DNA from: Amycolatopsis oliviviridis
GTDB taxonomy: Bacteria; Actinomycetota; Actinomycetes; Mycobacteriales; Pseudonocardiaceae
NCBI RefSeq assembly: GCF_014654365.1
Contig: NZ_BNAY01000003.1
Coordinates: 372,001-436,000 of the forward strand
Direction of reading: 5' to 3'
Length of the DNA stretch: 64,000 nt
Made by a program: the position numbers and the translations under genes. Below are positions 1 through 7,673 of this stretch, piece after piece (position 1 is the first letter of the stretch; every line of letters begins with the position of its first letter). The notes below the pieces were generated by a model that did not search any database, was not told where the DNA came from, and saw nothing but the letters and a program-made list of their open reading frames with translations.

Positions 1-884
1 CAGAGTTTCTCGGTGGTGACGTCGGACTTCGGCAGGTTGTCCGCCGAGAACCCGAACGGGGTCACGATCTTGGTCCATTCGCCGCTGTCGTGCAGTTTCT
101 TGAGTTCGGCGTCGAACGCCTCGCGCAGCGGGTTGTCGTCCTTGCGGAAGACGAACGCGCCGGCGGAGACGACCGGCTTCCCGTCCTTGATCGGGTCGAA
201 GCCCGGGGTCACTTCCGCCGCGGCGCCCGGGCTCTTCGCCAGGACGTCCTTCAGGGAGATGTCGGTCAGCGCGGCACAGTAGACCCGGCCGTCGGTGACC
301 GCGCGGAGCATGTTGTCCTGCGAATCGAGGGTGACGATCTGATCCTCGGCGACGCCGGAGTCGGTGGCGTAGCCCTTTTCCACCGCCGCCGAGAGCACGG
401 CGACCTTGACCTTCTTGGCGGCGATGTCCTCGAACTTCAGTACCTGCTGCGGATTTCCCTTGGGTACCAGCAAAGCCGTCAGGGCCGAGTAGTCGGGGAT
501 CGAGAAGGCCGCCGCGTCGCACCGCTCCTTCTTGATGTTCATGCCCGCCGCGACGATGTCGTACTTCCTGGCGTTGAGCGCGGGGATCAGCTGGTCGAAG
601 GAAACCGCTTCGGCTTCCACGTTGTCGATCCCCATGGCCTTGAAGACCGCGCGGGCGACTTCGGGCGCTTCACCGGTCACCTTGCCGCTTTGGTCCGTGA
701 ATCCGTACGGTGCCTCGTTCGCGATACCGATCTTGATCTTCTTCGTGTCCTTGGCCGCCTGGAGCGCGTCCCCGGAGGACGTCGACGTGCACGCAGACAA
801 CAGCACCGGACCGCCGATCGTCACCGCCCCCAGAACCGCGGACCGCCGGAAGAACTCCCGCCTCGACCACTCGCCGTGCGCCAT
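1..884 (-). CDS. ehuB: EhuB-like amino-acid/ectoine ABC transporter substrate-binding lipoprotein (3' end cut by window)
   Basis: Extracytoplasmic solute-binding protein of the SBP_bac_3 family that would deliver a small zwitterion (ectoine/hydroxyectoine or a polar amino acid) to an ABC importer. The protein starts MAHGEWSRREFFRRSA. It has a twin-arginine-like RREFFRR stretch, a hydrophobic core, and a lipobox LLSAC with Cys at about residue 32. The mature domain shows family hallmarks: IGIANEAPYGF, YDIVAAGMNIKKERC, and a Lys/Asp-rich second lobe ending near TTEKL. About 295 residues are visible, close to full length, so only the C-terminal tail lies left of position 1. The ATG at 884 is the only sensible start. 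Transporter permease and ATPase genes would be expected further left. The ectoine assignment is by resemblance only; family confidence is high, substrate confidence moderate. Confidence 0.75.
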   Translation of the reverse strand, partial: MAHGEWSRREFFRRSAVLGAVTIGGPVLLSACTSTSSGDALQAAKDTKKIKIGIANEAPYGFTDQSGKVTGEAPEVARAVFKAMGIDNVEAEAVSFDQLIPALNARKYDIVAAGMNIKKERCDAAAFSIPDYSALTALLVPKGNPQQVLKFEDIAAKKVKVAVLSAAVEKGYATDSGVAEDQIVTLDSQDNMLRAVTDGRVYCAALTDISLKDVLAKSPGAAAEVTPGFDPIKDGKPVVSAGAFVFRKDDNPLREAFDAELKKLHDSGEWTKIVTPFGFSADNLPKSDVTTEKL

Positions 885-898
885 AGCCGCACCTCTTT

Positions 899-919
899 TC
901 GATTAATCGGTTTAATCGA
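899..919. promoter_or_regulatory. 21-bp inverted repeat upstream of the ehuB-like gene (candidate operator)
   Basis: TCGATTAA and TTAATCGA form perfect 8-bp arms around a 5-bp centre, starting 15 bp upstream of the ATG at 884. This AT-rich palindrome in GC-rich DNA is typical of a repressor site that controls transporter expression. The regulator is not in the window. Confidence 0.5.
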
Positions 920-1001
920 AACGTAGGTGGGTACCTTTGCGCAGGCAGTGTGAGCGGGTCACGAACCAACTGCCGTTACGGTACCGAGATTTACGGTGAC
1001 T

Positions 1002-3023
1002 TTACGTGCTCAGACCGTGGCGCTCCCGCACCAATCCGACAATTCCGTCCATGATGTCGGTGAGTTCGTAGTCCTTCGGTGTGAACACCTTCGCGATTCC
1101 CCGCTCCAGCAGGAGCTTCTCGTCGTCGGGCGGGATGATGCCGCCGACGATGACCGGGATGTCGCCCGCGCCGGCGGCCCGCAGCCCGTCCACGACCTGC
1201 GGCACGACTTCGAGGTGCGAACCCGAAAGCACCGAAAGCCCGACCACGTGCACGCCCTCCTGGACGGCGGCCGCGACGATCTGCTCCGGGGTGAGCCGGA
1301 TGCCTTGGTACACCACCTCGAAACCGACGTCGCGGGCTCGCACGGCCACCTGCTCGGCGCCGTTGGAATGCCCGTCGAGACCGGGTTTGCCGACCAGGAT
1401 CCGCAGCCGCTCGCCGATCTCGGTGCTCGTCGCCTTGACCCTGTCGCGGACGCGACGGATCTCCTCGTTGCCCTCGCCCGCGGCCGCCGAGGCGGAAACC
1501 CCGGTGGGAGCACGGTATTCGCCGAACACCTCGCGCAGCGCGCCCGACCATTCACCCGTGGTGACCCCGGCGCGGGCGCAGTCGATCGTGGCCTCGAACA
1601 GGTTTTCCGGCGTCTTCGCGATGGCCTTCAGCTTCTCCAGCGAAGACTCGGCGGCCGCGTTGTCGCGGTGCGCCCGCCATTCCTCGATCGCGGTGACGGC
1701 CTCCTTCTCGACGGCCGGGTCGATCGTCTCGATCGCCTTGGCGCCTTCGGCTTGCAGCGGCGAAGGTTCGGTGGTCTCGAACTTGTTGACCCCGACCAGG
1801 ATCCGCTCGCCGTTCTCCATCCCGCGCCGGAGCTCCGCGAGCGAGGCGACGAGCTGCGACTTCATGTAGCCGCTCTCGACGGCCGTGACGGCGCCGCCGA
1901 GATCCTGCACCCGCGCGATCTCCTCGCGCGCGCCCGCCATGATCTCGTCGACCTTGGCCTGGATGACGTGCGAACCGTCGAAGATGTCCTCGTACTCCAG
2001 CAGGTCGGTCTCGAACGCCAGCACCTGCTGCATCCGCAGCGCCCACTGCTGATCCCACGGCCGGGGCAGGCCGAGCGCCTCGTTCCACGCGGGCAGCTGG
2101 ATCGCGCGCGCCCTGGCGCCGCGGGAAAGCGAGACCGCGAGCATCTCCAGCACGATCCGCTGGACGTTGTTCTCCGGCTGTGCCTCGGTCAGGCCCAGCG
2201 AGTTGACCTGGACGCCGTAGCGCAGCCGCCGCGCCTTGGGATCCGTTACGCCGTAACGATCCCGGGTGATCTCGTCCCAGAGCGCGGTGAACGCGCGCAT
2301 CTTCGACATCTCTTCGACGAACCGCACCCCGGCGTTGACGAAGAAGGAGATCCGCGCGACCACCTTGGCCATGTCGGCCTGCTCGACCTGCCCGGAATCC
2401 CGGACGGCGTCGAGGACGGCGATGGCGGTGCACAGCGCGTACGCGACTTCCTGTGTCGGCGTCGCACCGGCCTCCTGCAGGTGGTAGCTGCAGATGTTGA
2501 TCGGGTTCCACTTCGGCACGTGGTGCACGGTCCACGCGATCATGTCGGTGATCAGGCGCAGACTCGGACCCGGCGGGAAGATGTAGGTGCCCCGGGAGAG
2601 GTATTCCTTGATGATGTCGTTCTGGGTGGTGCCGGTGAGCTTGGCGAGCACCTCGTCGACGTCCCGCCCCTCGGCCTCGGCCTGCTCGCGCGCCACGGAG
2701 ACGTAGAGCGCCAGCAGCCACATGGCGGGCGCGTTGATCGTCATCGACGTGTTGGCCTCGGCGAGCGGGATGCCGTCGAAGAGCCGGCGCATGTCGCCGA
2801 TGTGCGAGACCGGGACGCCGACCTTGCCGACCTCGCCCTTGGAGAGCTGGTGGTCCGGGTCGTAGCCGGTCTGCGTGGGCAGGTCGAAGGCGACGGAGAG
2901 CCCGGTCTGGCCCTTGGCGAGGTTGCGCCGGTACAGCTCGTTGGACGCGGCCGCGGACGAGTGGCCCGCATAGGTCCGCATCACCCAGGGGCGGTCCCGT
3001 TCACGGTCCGTGGGATAGGGCAC
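1002..3023 (-). CDS. meaA: Ethylmalonyl-CoA mutase (MeaA type), adenosylcobalamin-dependent
   Basis: Coenzyme-B12-dependent acyl-CoA mutase, 673 aa. It has a methylmalonyl-CoA-mutase-type TIM-barrel domain (about residues 10-500) fused to a C-terminal cobalamin-binding domain. The cobalamin motif DGHSNG at 550-555 fits DxHxxG, making His552 the lower axial ligand; downstream GLSVLSGSH and VGGIIPP complete the Rossmann-like domain. The single-chain length and sequence style match MeaA/Ecm, which converts ethylmalonyl-CoA to methylsuccinyl-CoA in the ethylmalonyl-CoA pathway of acetate assimilation and polyketide precursor supply, rather than the two-subunit methylmalonyl-CoA mutase. The ATG at 3023 gives the family N-terminus (MPYPTDRERDRPWVMRTYAG). 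Crotonyl-CoA carboxylase/reductase is not in the window. The gene lies downstream of the PH-protein cluster on the same strand. Confidence 0.9.
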   Translation of the reverse strand: MPYPTDRERDRPWVMRTYAGHSSAAASNELYRRNLAKGQTGLSVAFDLPTQTGYDPDHQLSKGEVGKVGVPVSHIGDMRRLFDGIPLAEANTSMTINAPAMWLLALYVSVAREQAEAEGRDVDEVLAKLTGTTQNDIIKEYLSRGTYIFPPGPSLRLITDMIAWTVHHVPKWNPINICSYHLQEAGATPTQEVAYALCTAIAVLDAVRDSGQVEQADMAKVVARISFFVNAGVRFVEEMSKMRAFTALWDEITRDRYGVTDPKARRLRYGVQVNSLGLTEAQPENNVQRIVLEMLAVSLSRGARARAIQLPAWNEALGLPRPWDQQWALRMQQVLAFETDLLEYEDIFDGSHVIQAKVDEIMAGAREEIARVQDLGGAVTAVESGYMKSQLVASLAELRRGMENGERILVGVNKFETTEPSPLQAEGAKAIETIDPAVEKEAVTAIEEWRAHRDNAAAESSLEKLKAIAKTPENLFEATIDCARAGVTTGEWSGALREVFGEYRAPTGVSASAAAGEGNEEIRRVRDRVKATSTEIGERLRILVGKPGLDGHSNGAEQVAVRARDVGFEVVYQGIRLTPEQIVAAAVQEGVHVVGLSVLSGSHLEVVPQVVDGLRAAGAGDIPVIVGGIIPPDDEKLLLERGIAKVFTPKDYELTDIMDGIVGLVRERHGLST

Positions 3024-3104
3024 GGCATACCTCCGGCGCTGGACGACCGCCTGAGTGTACCGGCCGGTAACATCGGTCGACCAGTTGAATCGAACACAGT
3101 CGGG

Positions 3105-3683
3105 TCATTCTCCGACGGCCTGGACCTCCGGGGGCTGCTGGCGCTGTCGTGCCTCGTCGACGGCTTTCGCGAGCTTTTCCCGCACCTTCGCCACCTCGCT
3201 GACACCCACGAGGACGACCGGCGGCTTGCGCTCCTTCCCGGTACCCGCGCCGAAGTTCGCCGACGCCCACGCCAGCACGCCGAGCCTGCCGAACGTGATA
3301 GTCCCGGTCTTGCCGGGCCCCGGGGTGACGACGGGATCCGCGAGACCGGCCAGCTCCGCGGACTCCTCCTTGCGGCGGATCAGCGAACTGGTCGCGATGA
3401 CCCGGCCGTCCGTCACGGCGTAGGTGGTCGAGGCCAGCCTGAGATAGCGGATCAGCGGCCTGCCGACGAGGTGGAACACACCCGCGACGGTGAGCACGGC
3501 CCACGCGGCCTTGTGGAACGCCGTGTCGTGGTTGGCGGCGAAGAACAGCGTGACCCCGCCGAGCAGGAGCAGGCCGACGGGGACGTTGAAGTAGTCGCCG
3601 GGATTGAAGAGGGGCCTGCGCACCGGCTGCCCGGCCCAGATGACCCGTTCGCCTGGAAGGAGGTCGATCTGCCCCTCATGCAT
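3105..3683 (-). CDS. PH-like (bacterial pleckstrin-homology) membrane protein, paralogue 1
   Basis: 192-aa membrane protein of the bPH type, function unknown. It starts MHEGQIDLLPGERVIWAGQP, then has two adjacent hydrophobic segments (about residues 30-75), a PH-like core containing YAVTDGRVIATSS (about 95-110), and a charged Pro/Gln tail. The conserved LLPGE(R/S) motif lies seven residues from the start in all three tandem paralogues. This is why I place the start at the ATG at 3683 and not the in-frame GTG at 3695. It is the last of three same-strand paralogues (4693 to 3105), probably one transcript continuing toward meaA. The PH fold is inferred from the T-x-Y-x-x-T-x-x-R pattern. Confidence 0.7.
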   Translation of the reverse strand: MHEGQIDLLPGERVIWAGQPVRRPLFNPGDYFNVPVGLLLLGGVTLFFAANHDTAFHKAAWAVLTVAGVFHLVGRPLIRYLRLASTTYAVTDGRVIATSSLIRRKEESAELAGLADPVVTPGPGKTGTITFGRLGVLAWASANFGAGTGKERKPPVVLVGVSEVAKVREKLAKAVDEARQRQQPPEVQAVGE

Positions 3684-3756
3684 GGCACCGCACACTACCC
3701 GTCCGCGAGGCGGGCGGCAGTGTCCGATCGTCGGTGTTCTGCCGGGCGGAGCCGAC

Positions 3757-4290
3757 CTATCCCGTGTCCCGCTGCGCGGAGGCGGCCAGGTCGCGAACCA
3801 CCGTCGGATGCTCGATGTTGAGCAGCTCCGGGTACTTCAGCTCCACGTTCCCGATACCGAAGGACCGGTCCAGCCCGCTAAGCTCGTTCGCCGCGGCGAT
3901 GTCCCCTCGTCCCAGGTTGAAGCCCACCGTTCCGGTGCCGTCCGGGTTCTCGCGGACGTACGGCGGGCCGAGATCCTTCAGGTAGTGGGCCGCCGACTGC
4001 CTTCCCCTGGTCCACACCACCACCCGCCGGTCCGTGATCCCGTACGTGACCGTCCGCAGCGCGAGGTAGTGGACGACCGGCCGCGAGAAGAAGGCTCCGG
4101 AGACCAGCACCAGGACGAGCCAGATGAAGGGCGAAAACCCGTTGCGCACGCCGAAGAAGACGGCGAGCCCGAAGAACAGGACCGCGGGCACCAAGATCAC
4201 GTCCATCTTGGTCAGCAACGGAATCCGCTGGGGCTTCCCGGACCACAACAGGCGCTCGCCGGGCAGTAGATCGGCATTGAGCTGGTCCAC
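3757..4290 (-). CDS. PH-like membrane protein, paralogue 2
   Basis: 177 aa, same architecture as its downstream neighbour: LLPGERLLWSGKPQR near the start, two transmembrane segments (about residues 30-70), then a PH-like core with RTVTYGITDRRVVVWTRGR (about 79-97). A region follows with DGTGTVGFN and a C-terminal ELLNIEHPTVVRDLAAS segment. The start is GTG at 4290 with GGGAGG six to seven bases upstream. It begins 4 bp after the stop of paralogue 3, indicating co-transcription. Function is unknown; membrane-anchored PH-like proteins are common in actinobacteria. Confidence 0.7.
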   Translation of the reverse strand: MDQLNADLLPGERLLWSGKPQRIPLLTKMDVILVPAVLFFGLAVFFGVRNGFSPFIWLVLVLVSGAFFSRPVVHYLALRTVTYGITDRRVVVWTRGRQSAAHYLKDLGPPYVRENPDGTGTVGFNLGRGDIAAANELSGLDRSFGIGNVELKYPELLNIEHPTVVRDLAASAQRDTG

Positions 4291-4294
4291 GGCG

Positions 4295-4693
4295 CTACCT
4301 CCCCGGATGCTGCGCGGAGGCGATCAGGTCACGGACCCGGCGCGCCTCCTCGATGCCGACCAGCCGAGGTAGCGCCGACTCGGCGTCGCGGTTTCTCGTG
4401 CCGCCCAGGAAACCGGCGGCGAAACCACCGCCAAAGGTGATCGTGCCGGTTCCGTCCGCACGCTCCGCCAGTTGCGGCGGCCCCTGGCCGCTCCAGAGCA
4501 GCACGATCACCGTCGGGATCGCGTAGGCGACCATCGACATCGGCGCCCGATTCGCCGGGTAGAAGAAGAAGCCGAGGAACAGCAGCCCCGGCACGAGGAC
4601 CAGGTCGCTCTTCTCGACGATCGGCACGTTCCGCGGCGTGCCCTCCCACAACAGGCTTTCCCCGGGCAGCAACCCCGTATCCCCCAGATACAT
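4295..4693 (-). CDS. PH-like membrane protein, paralogue 3, lacking the core strands
   Basis: 132 aa. The N-terminus (LLPGESLLWEGTPRN), first membrane segment and C-terminus (ADGTGTITFGGGF and the GIEEARRVRDLIAS helix) align with paralogue 2. About 35-40 residues covering the second half of the membrane hairpin and the ITDRRVVVWTRGR core are absent without loss of frame. This looks like an internal in-frame deletion, leaving a membrane anchor joined to the C-terminal part. It is the first gene of the three-paralogue cluster (ATG at 4693). It may be a decaying copy or a regulatory short form; no frameshift is visible. Confidence 0.6.
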   Translation of the reverse strand: MYLGDTGLLPGESLLWEGTPRNVPIVEKSDLVLVPGLLFLGFFFYPANRAPMSMVAYAIPTVIVLLWSGQGPPQLAERADGTGTITFGGGFAAGFLGGTRNRDAESALPRLVGIEEARRVRDLIASAQHPGR

Positions 4694-4803
4694 GAGCGGA
4701 CGATAAGCCCGCTTCCTCCCGCTGACCAGGGCTTCGCCGGAATCGTGACCGGCGACTGTGACCGAAATCCGCGAGACTCGCCCGCGCCCGGCGTCTAGCG
4801 TGA

Positions 4804-5436
4804 GTGACCGTGACGTGGAGTTCGTACAGCAGTTATCTGCTCATCGTCGTCCTGATCGTCCTCGCGCCGGGGCCGGACACGATGGTGATGCTCAAGAACT
4901 CGCTTTCGGGCGGCACCCGCGGCGGATTCCTGACCACGGCCGGGATCTTCGTGGCCAACTCGGTCCAGGGCACCGCCGCCGCGCTCGGCCTCGGTGTCGT
5001 CATCGCGCGGTCGCAGCCCGTGTTCGTGACACTCAAATGGGTCGGTGCCGCCTACCTGGTCTTCCTCGGGTTCCAGGCGTTGCGCGGCGCGTGGCGGGGC
5101 GACTACACCGGCGTCGCGGCGGTGAAGCAGCAACGGACGAGCGGGTTCCGCCGCTTCCGCGAAGGCTTCCTCTCCAACATAACCAACCCGAAGGTCCTCG
5201 TGCTGTACCTGTCGGTGCTGCCGCAGTTCCTCGACCCCGCGACGACCTCCGCGTGGGACGCGCTGCTGCTCGCCTACACCGTCGCGGTGCTGGGCGCGGT
5301 CTGGCTGCTGACGCTGCTGTTCTTCGTGCACCGCGTGCGGACCTGGCTGGAACGACGCAAGGTCCGCCGCGCGCTCGACGGTGTCACCGGAACCGCTTTG
5401 GTCGGCTTCGGCGCGGCCCTGGTGCTGGAAAGCTAG
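4804..5436 (+). CDS. LysE/RhtB-family amino-acid exporter
   Basis: 210-aa inner-membrane protein with six predicted hydrophobic segments and the family signature [17 protein letters not shown] near the N-terminus (residues about 20-36), then [11 protein letters not shown] and [19 protein letters not shown]. LysE/RhtB proteins export amino acids or related small metabolites by proton-coupled efflux; the substrate cannot be read from sequence. The start is GTG at 4804, with GTG at 4810 as an alternative. The gene overlaps murA tail-to-tail by 4 bp, so the two convergent transcripts share their ends. Confidence 0.85.
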   Translation: MTVTWSSYSSYLLIVVLIVLAPGPDTMVMLKNSLSGGTRGGFLTTAGIFVANSVQGTAAALGLGVVIARSQPVFVTLKWVGAAYLVFLGFQALRGAWRGDYTGVAAVKQQRTSGFRRFREGFLSNITNPKVLVLYLSVLPQFLDPATTSAWDALLLAYTVAVLGAVWLLTLLFFVHRVRTWLERRKVRRALDGVTGTALVGFGAALVLES

Positions 5437-6707
5437 GCGCGCTCGGGCTCGCCCGAGACACGCTCGATCCGAGCGCCGAGGCGGTTCAGGTTCTCCACGA
5501 AATGCGGGTAGCCGCGGTCGATGTGGAAGACGTCCCAGACCTCGGTGACGCCGTCCGCGCACAGCCCGGCCAGCACCAGCCCGGCGCCGGCGCGGATGTC
5601 CGCGGCCCACACCGGGGCGCTCGACAGCTTCTCCACACCGCGGACGACGGCGTGGTGCCCGTCGGTCCGCGCGTCGCCGGAGAGCCGCATCATCTCTTCG
5701 ATGAACCGGAACCGGGCCTCGTAGATGTTCTCCGTGATCATCGACGTGCCTTCGGACACCGCCGACAGCGCCACCGCGAAGGGCTGCAGGTCGGTCGCGA
5801 AGCCGGGGTACGGCAGGGTCACCCAGTCGACAGCCTTCGGGCGCTCGTTCTGGACGATGCGGAAACCCTTGTCGTCGAACGTCTCGACCTCGGCGCCCGC
5901 CAGGCGGAGCTTGTCGAGGACGAGGTCGAGGTAGTGCGGGTTGACGCCGCGGACGGTCAGGTCGCCCCGGGTCATCGCGGCGGCGAACGCCCAGGTCGCG
6001 CCGACGATCCGGTCGCCGATCACGCGGTGCTCGGTCGGGTGCAGCTTCTCGACGCCCTCGACGGTCAGGGTCGAGGTGCCCGCGCCTTCGACCTTGGCGC
6101 CCATCTCGGTCAGCATCGTGCAGATGTCGACGATCTCGGGCTCGCGCGCGGCGTTGTCGATGACCGTGGTGCCCTCGGCGAGCACGGCGGCCATCAGGAT
6201 GTTCTCGGTGGCGCCGACGCTCGGGAAGTCCAGCCAGATCTGCGCACCGCGCAGGCCGTCGGCCTTCGCCACGACGCAGCCGTGCTCGATGGTGCTGGTG
6301 GCGCCCAGCTTGCGCAGGCCGTTCTGGTGCATGTCCAGCGGCCGCGAGCCGATGGCGTCGCCGCCCGGCAGCGCCACGACGGCCTGCTTGAGCCGTCCGA
6401 CCAGCGGGCCCAGCACGCAGACCGACGCGCGCAGCTTGCCCATCGCGGCCGAATCGGCGCGGTGGGACAGTTCGGCCGGAGTGGTGATCTTGGCGGTGTC
6501 GCCGTCGATGACGACGTCGCAGCCGACGCTGCGCAGGACGTCGCCCATCAGCGGGACGTCCAGGATCTGGGGGCAGTTCGTGATGGTCGTCGTGCCCTCG
6601 GCCAGCAGTGCCGCGGCCATCAGTTTCAGGACGCTGTTCTTGGCCCCGACCACGTCGACCTCGCCGACCAGCCGTGCTCCGCCGTGCACGTCGAAGTGCT
6701 CGCTCAT
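5433..6707 (-). CDS. murA: UDP-N-acetylglucosamine 1-carboxyvinyltransferase, Asp-type active site
   Basis: Cytoplasmic first committed enzyme of peptidoglycan synthesis, transferring enolpyruvate from PEP to UDP-GlcNAc. The 424 residues show the family pattern [12 protein letters not shown] near the N-terminus and the active-site loop [15 protein letters not shown]. The residue normally Cys (Cys115 in E. coli) is Asp117 here, as in mycobacterial MurA; that substitution is known to make the enzyme insensitive to fosfomycin. The ATG at 6707 aligns with mycobacterial MurA. A TTG three codons upstream (6716) has a better-spaced AGAGGG and cannot be excluded. The placement next to pduO and the atp operon is conserved in actinobacteria. 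Confidence 0.96.
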   Translation of the reverse strand: MSEHFDVHGGARLVGEVDVVGAKNSVLKLMAAALLAEGTTTITNCPQILDVPLMGDVLRSVGCDVVIDGDTAKITTPAELSHRADSAAMGKLRASVCVLGPLVGRLKQAVVALPGGDAIGSRPLDMHQNGLRKLGATSTIEHGCVVAKADGLRGAQIWLDFPSVGATENILMAAVLAEGTTVIDNAAREPEIVDICTMLTEMGAKVEGAGTSTLTVEGVEKLHPTEHRVIGDRIVGATWAFAAAMTRGDLTVRGVNPHYLDLVLDKLRLAGAEVETFDDKGFRIVQNERPKAVDWVTLPYPGFATDLQPFAVALSAVSEGTSMITENIYEARFRFIEEMMRLSGDARTDGHHAVVRGVEKLSSAPVWAADIRAGAGLVLAGLCADGVTEVWDVFHIDRGYPHFVENLNRLGARIERVSGEPERA

Positions 6708-6768
6708 GGGCGCCAATCATGCCCTCTCGCCCGGATTTGCCTCACGCCGGGCCGGTAGAGTCGGCTTC

Positions 6769-7341
6769 ATGGTCGTTCGCATCAACCGCGTGTACACGAA
6801 GGTCGGCGACAACGGCACCACGGCGCTCGGCGACGGCTCCCGCGTGCCGAAGACATCGCCGCGGCTGGCCGCGTACGCCGACGTCGACGAAGCCAACTCC
6901 GTCATCGGGCTCGCGCTCGCCATGGGCGGTCTGTCCGAGGAAATCGCGCAGGTGCTGCGCGGGGTGCAGAACGATCTTTTCGACGTCGGCGCGGATCTGT
7001 GCGCGCCGATCGTGGAGAACCCGCCGTACGAGCCGCTGCGGATCACCGAGCGGTACATCGAGCGGCTGGAAGGCTGGTGCGACGAGTTCAACGAGCGCGT
7101 GCCGAAGCTGACGTCGTTCATCCTGCCGGGCGGCACCCCGGGGGCGGCGTTCCTGCATCAGGCCCGCACGGTCGCGCGGCGGGCGGAGCGGTCCGGCTGG
7201 GCGCTGTTCGAAGCCGAGCAGGCAACGACCAACCAGCTGGCGATCAAGTACCTGAACCGGCTTTCGGACCTGCTGTTCATCCTGTCGCGGCTGGCGAACC
7301 CGGACGGCGACATCCTGTGGCAGCCCGGCGGCGCGAGCTGA
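6769..7341 (+). CDS. pduO: PduO-type cob(I)alamin adenosyltransferase
   Basis: 190-aa cytoplasmic enzyme that transfers adenosine from ATP to cob(I)alamin, making adenosylcobalamin, the cofactor needed by the MeaA mutase encoded 3.7 kb away. Signature elements: N-terminal VYTKVGDNGTTALGDGSRV ATP-binding loop, YADVDEANSVIGLA, and the C-terminal YLNRLSDLLFILSR helix with the conserved RLSD. The ATG at 6769 is chosen because upstream sequence on this strand is antisense to murA. It is divergent from murA with about 60 bp between them. Confidence 0.93.
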   Translation: MVVRINRVYTKVGDNGTTALGDGSRVPKTSPRLAAYADVDEANSVIGLALAMGGLSEEIAQVLRGVQNDLFDVGADLCAPIVENPPYEPLRITERYIERLEGWCDEFNERVPKLTSFILPGGTPGAAFLHQARTVARRAERSGWALFEAEQATTNQLAIKYLNRLSDLLFILSRLANPDGDILWQPGGAS

Positions 7342-7369
7342 AGGGGACTTTCCCCGCGTAAGACGCAGC

Positions 7370-7412
7370 GAAGGACGCTTTCCTCGCATCGGATGCGGGG
7401 AAAGCGTCCTTC
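7370..7412. repeat. Intergenic hairpin H1 (20-bp arms, 3-nt loop)
   Basis: Arms 7370-7389 and 7393-7412 pair over 20 bp with a single G.U, around the loop CGG. It lies between the convergent ends of pduO and the 50-aa gene. It shares its framework with H8 (30373-30417): AGACGCAGCGAAGG before the arm and GCATCGGATGCGG at the turn, while the arm middles differ in a paired manner. Confidence 0.85.
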
Positions 7413-7421
7413 AGCTCGCGT

Positions 7422-7574
7422 TCAGCCCTGTTCCTGTGCCGCCCAATAGCGCTCGAGGTCGACGTCGGGCGTGCCGTCCTTGCCCGGGTCGATCGCCTTC
7501 ATCGTGATCGTGTCCTCCAGGGACACGGACTCGGGAAGGTGGCTCCAGCGGTTCGTGTCCTCGCTCTGAGTCAT
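7422..7574 (-). CDS. Small conserved-looking hypothetical protein, 50 aa
   Basis: A 51-codon frame from ATG 7574 to TGA 7422. The protein begins MTQSEDTNRWSHLPESVSLE and ends DVDLERYWAAQEQG. It is acidic, with no membrane segment or signal peptide. Codon third positions are strongly G/C, and the frame fills the space between hairpin H1 and the region upstream of the solo hairpin arm. I do not recognise a family. It is probably a real gene because both ends fit the intergenic architecture, but homology is untested. Confidence 0.55.
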   Translation of the reverse strand: MTQSEDTNRWSHLPESVSLEDTITMKAIDPGKDGTPDVDLERYWAAQEQG

Positions 7575-7650
7575 GGAGCGAGAATAGACGCGGATCACGT
7601 CCGAAGCCGGGTAGAAATGCCGGTTCGTGATGATCCCATGTTTTCCCGGA

Positions 7651-7673
7651 CCGCATTCAGAGGACGAAACGCG
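7651..7673. repeat. Solo copy of the H4 hairpin arm
   Basis: These 23 bases are identical to the right arm of hairpin H4 (21655-21677), core CGCATTCAGAGGACGAAACG, but no complementary left arm is nearby. The copy abuts the aroA stop codon (7674-7676), again a gene 3' end. Confidence 0.75.

Noticed and set aside
996..3821. 941-codon open frame on the plus strand
   Set aside because: Antisense to meaA and PH genes; long stop-free frames are expected opposite GC-rich coding DNA, and the translation (Arg/Asp/His-rich) has no domain character.
5941..6768. PduO extended upstream on the plus strand
   Set aside because: That part is antisense to murA; the ATG at 6769 gives the full PduO domain.
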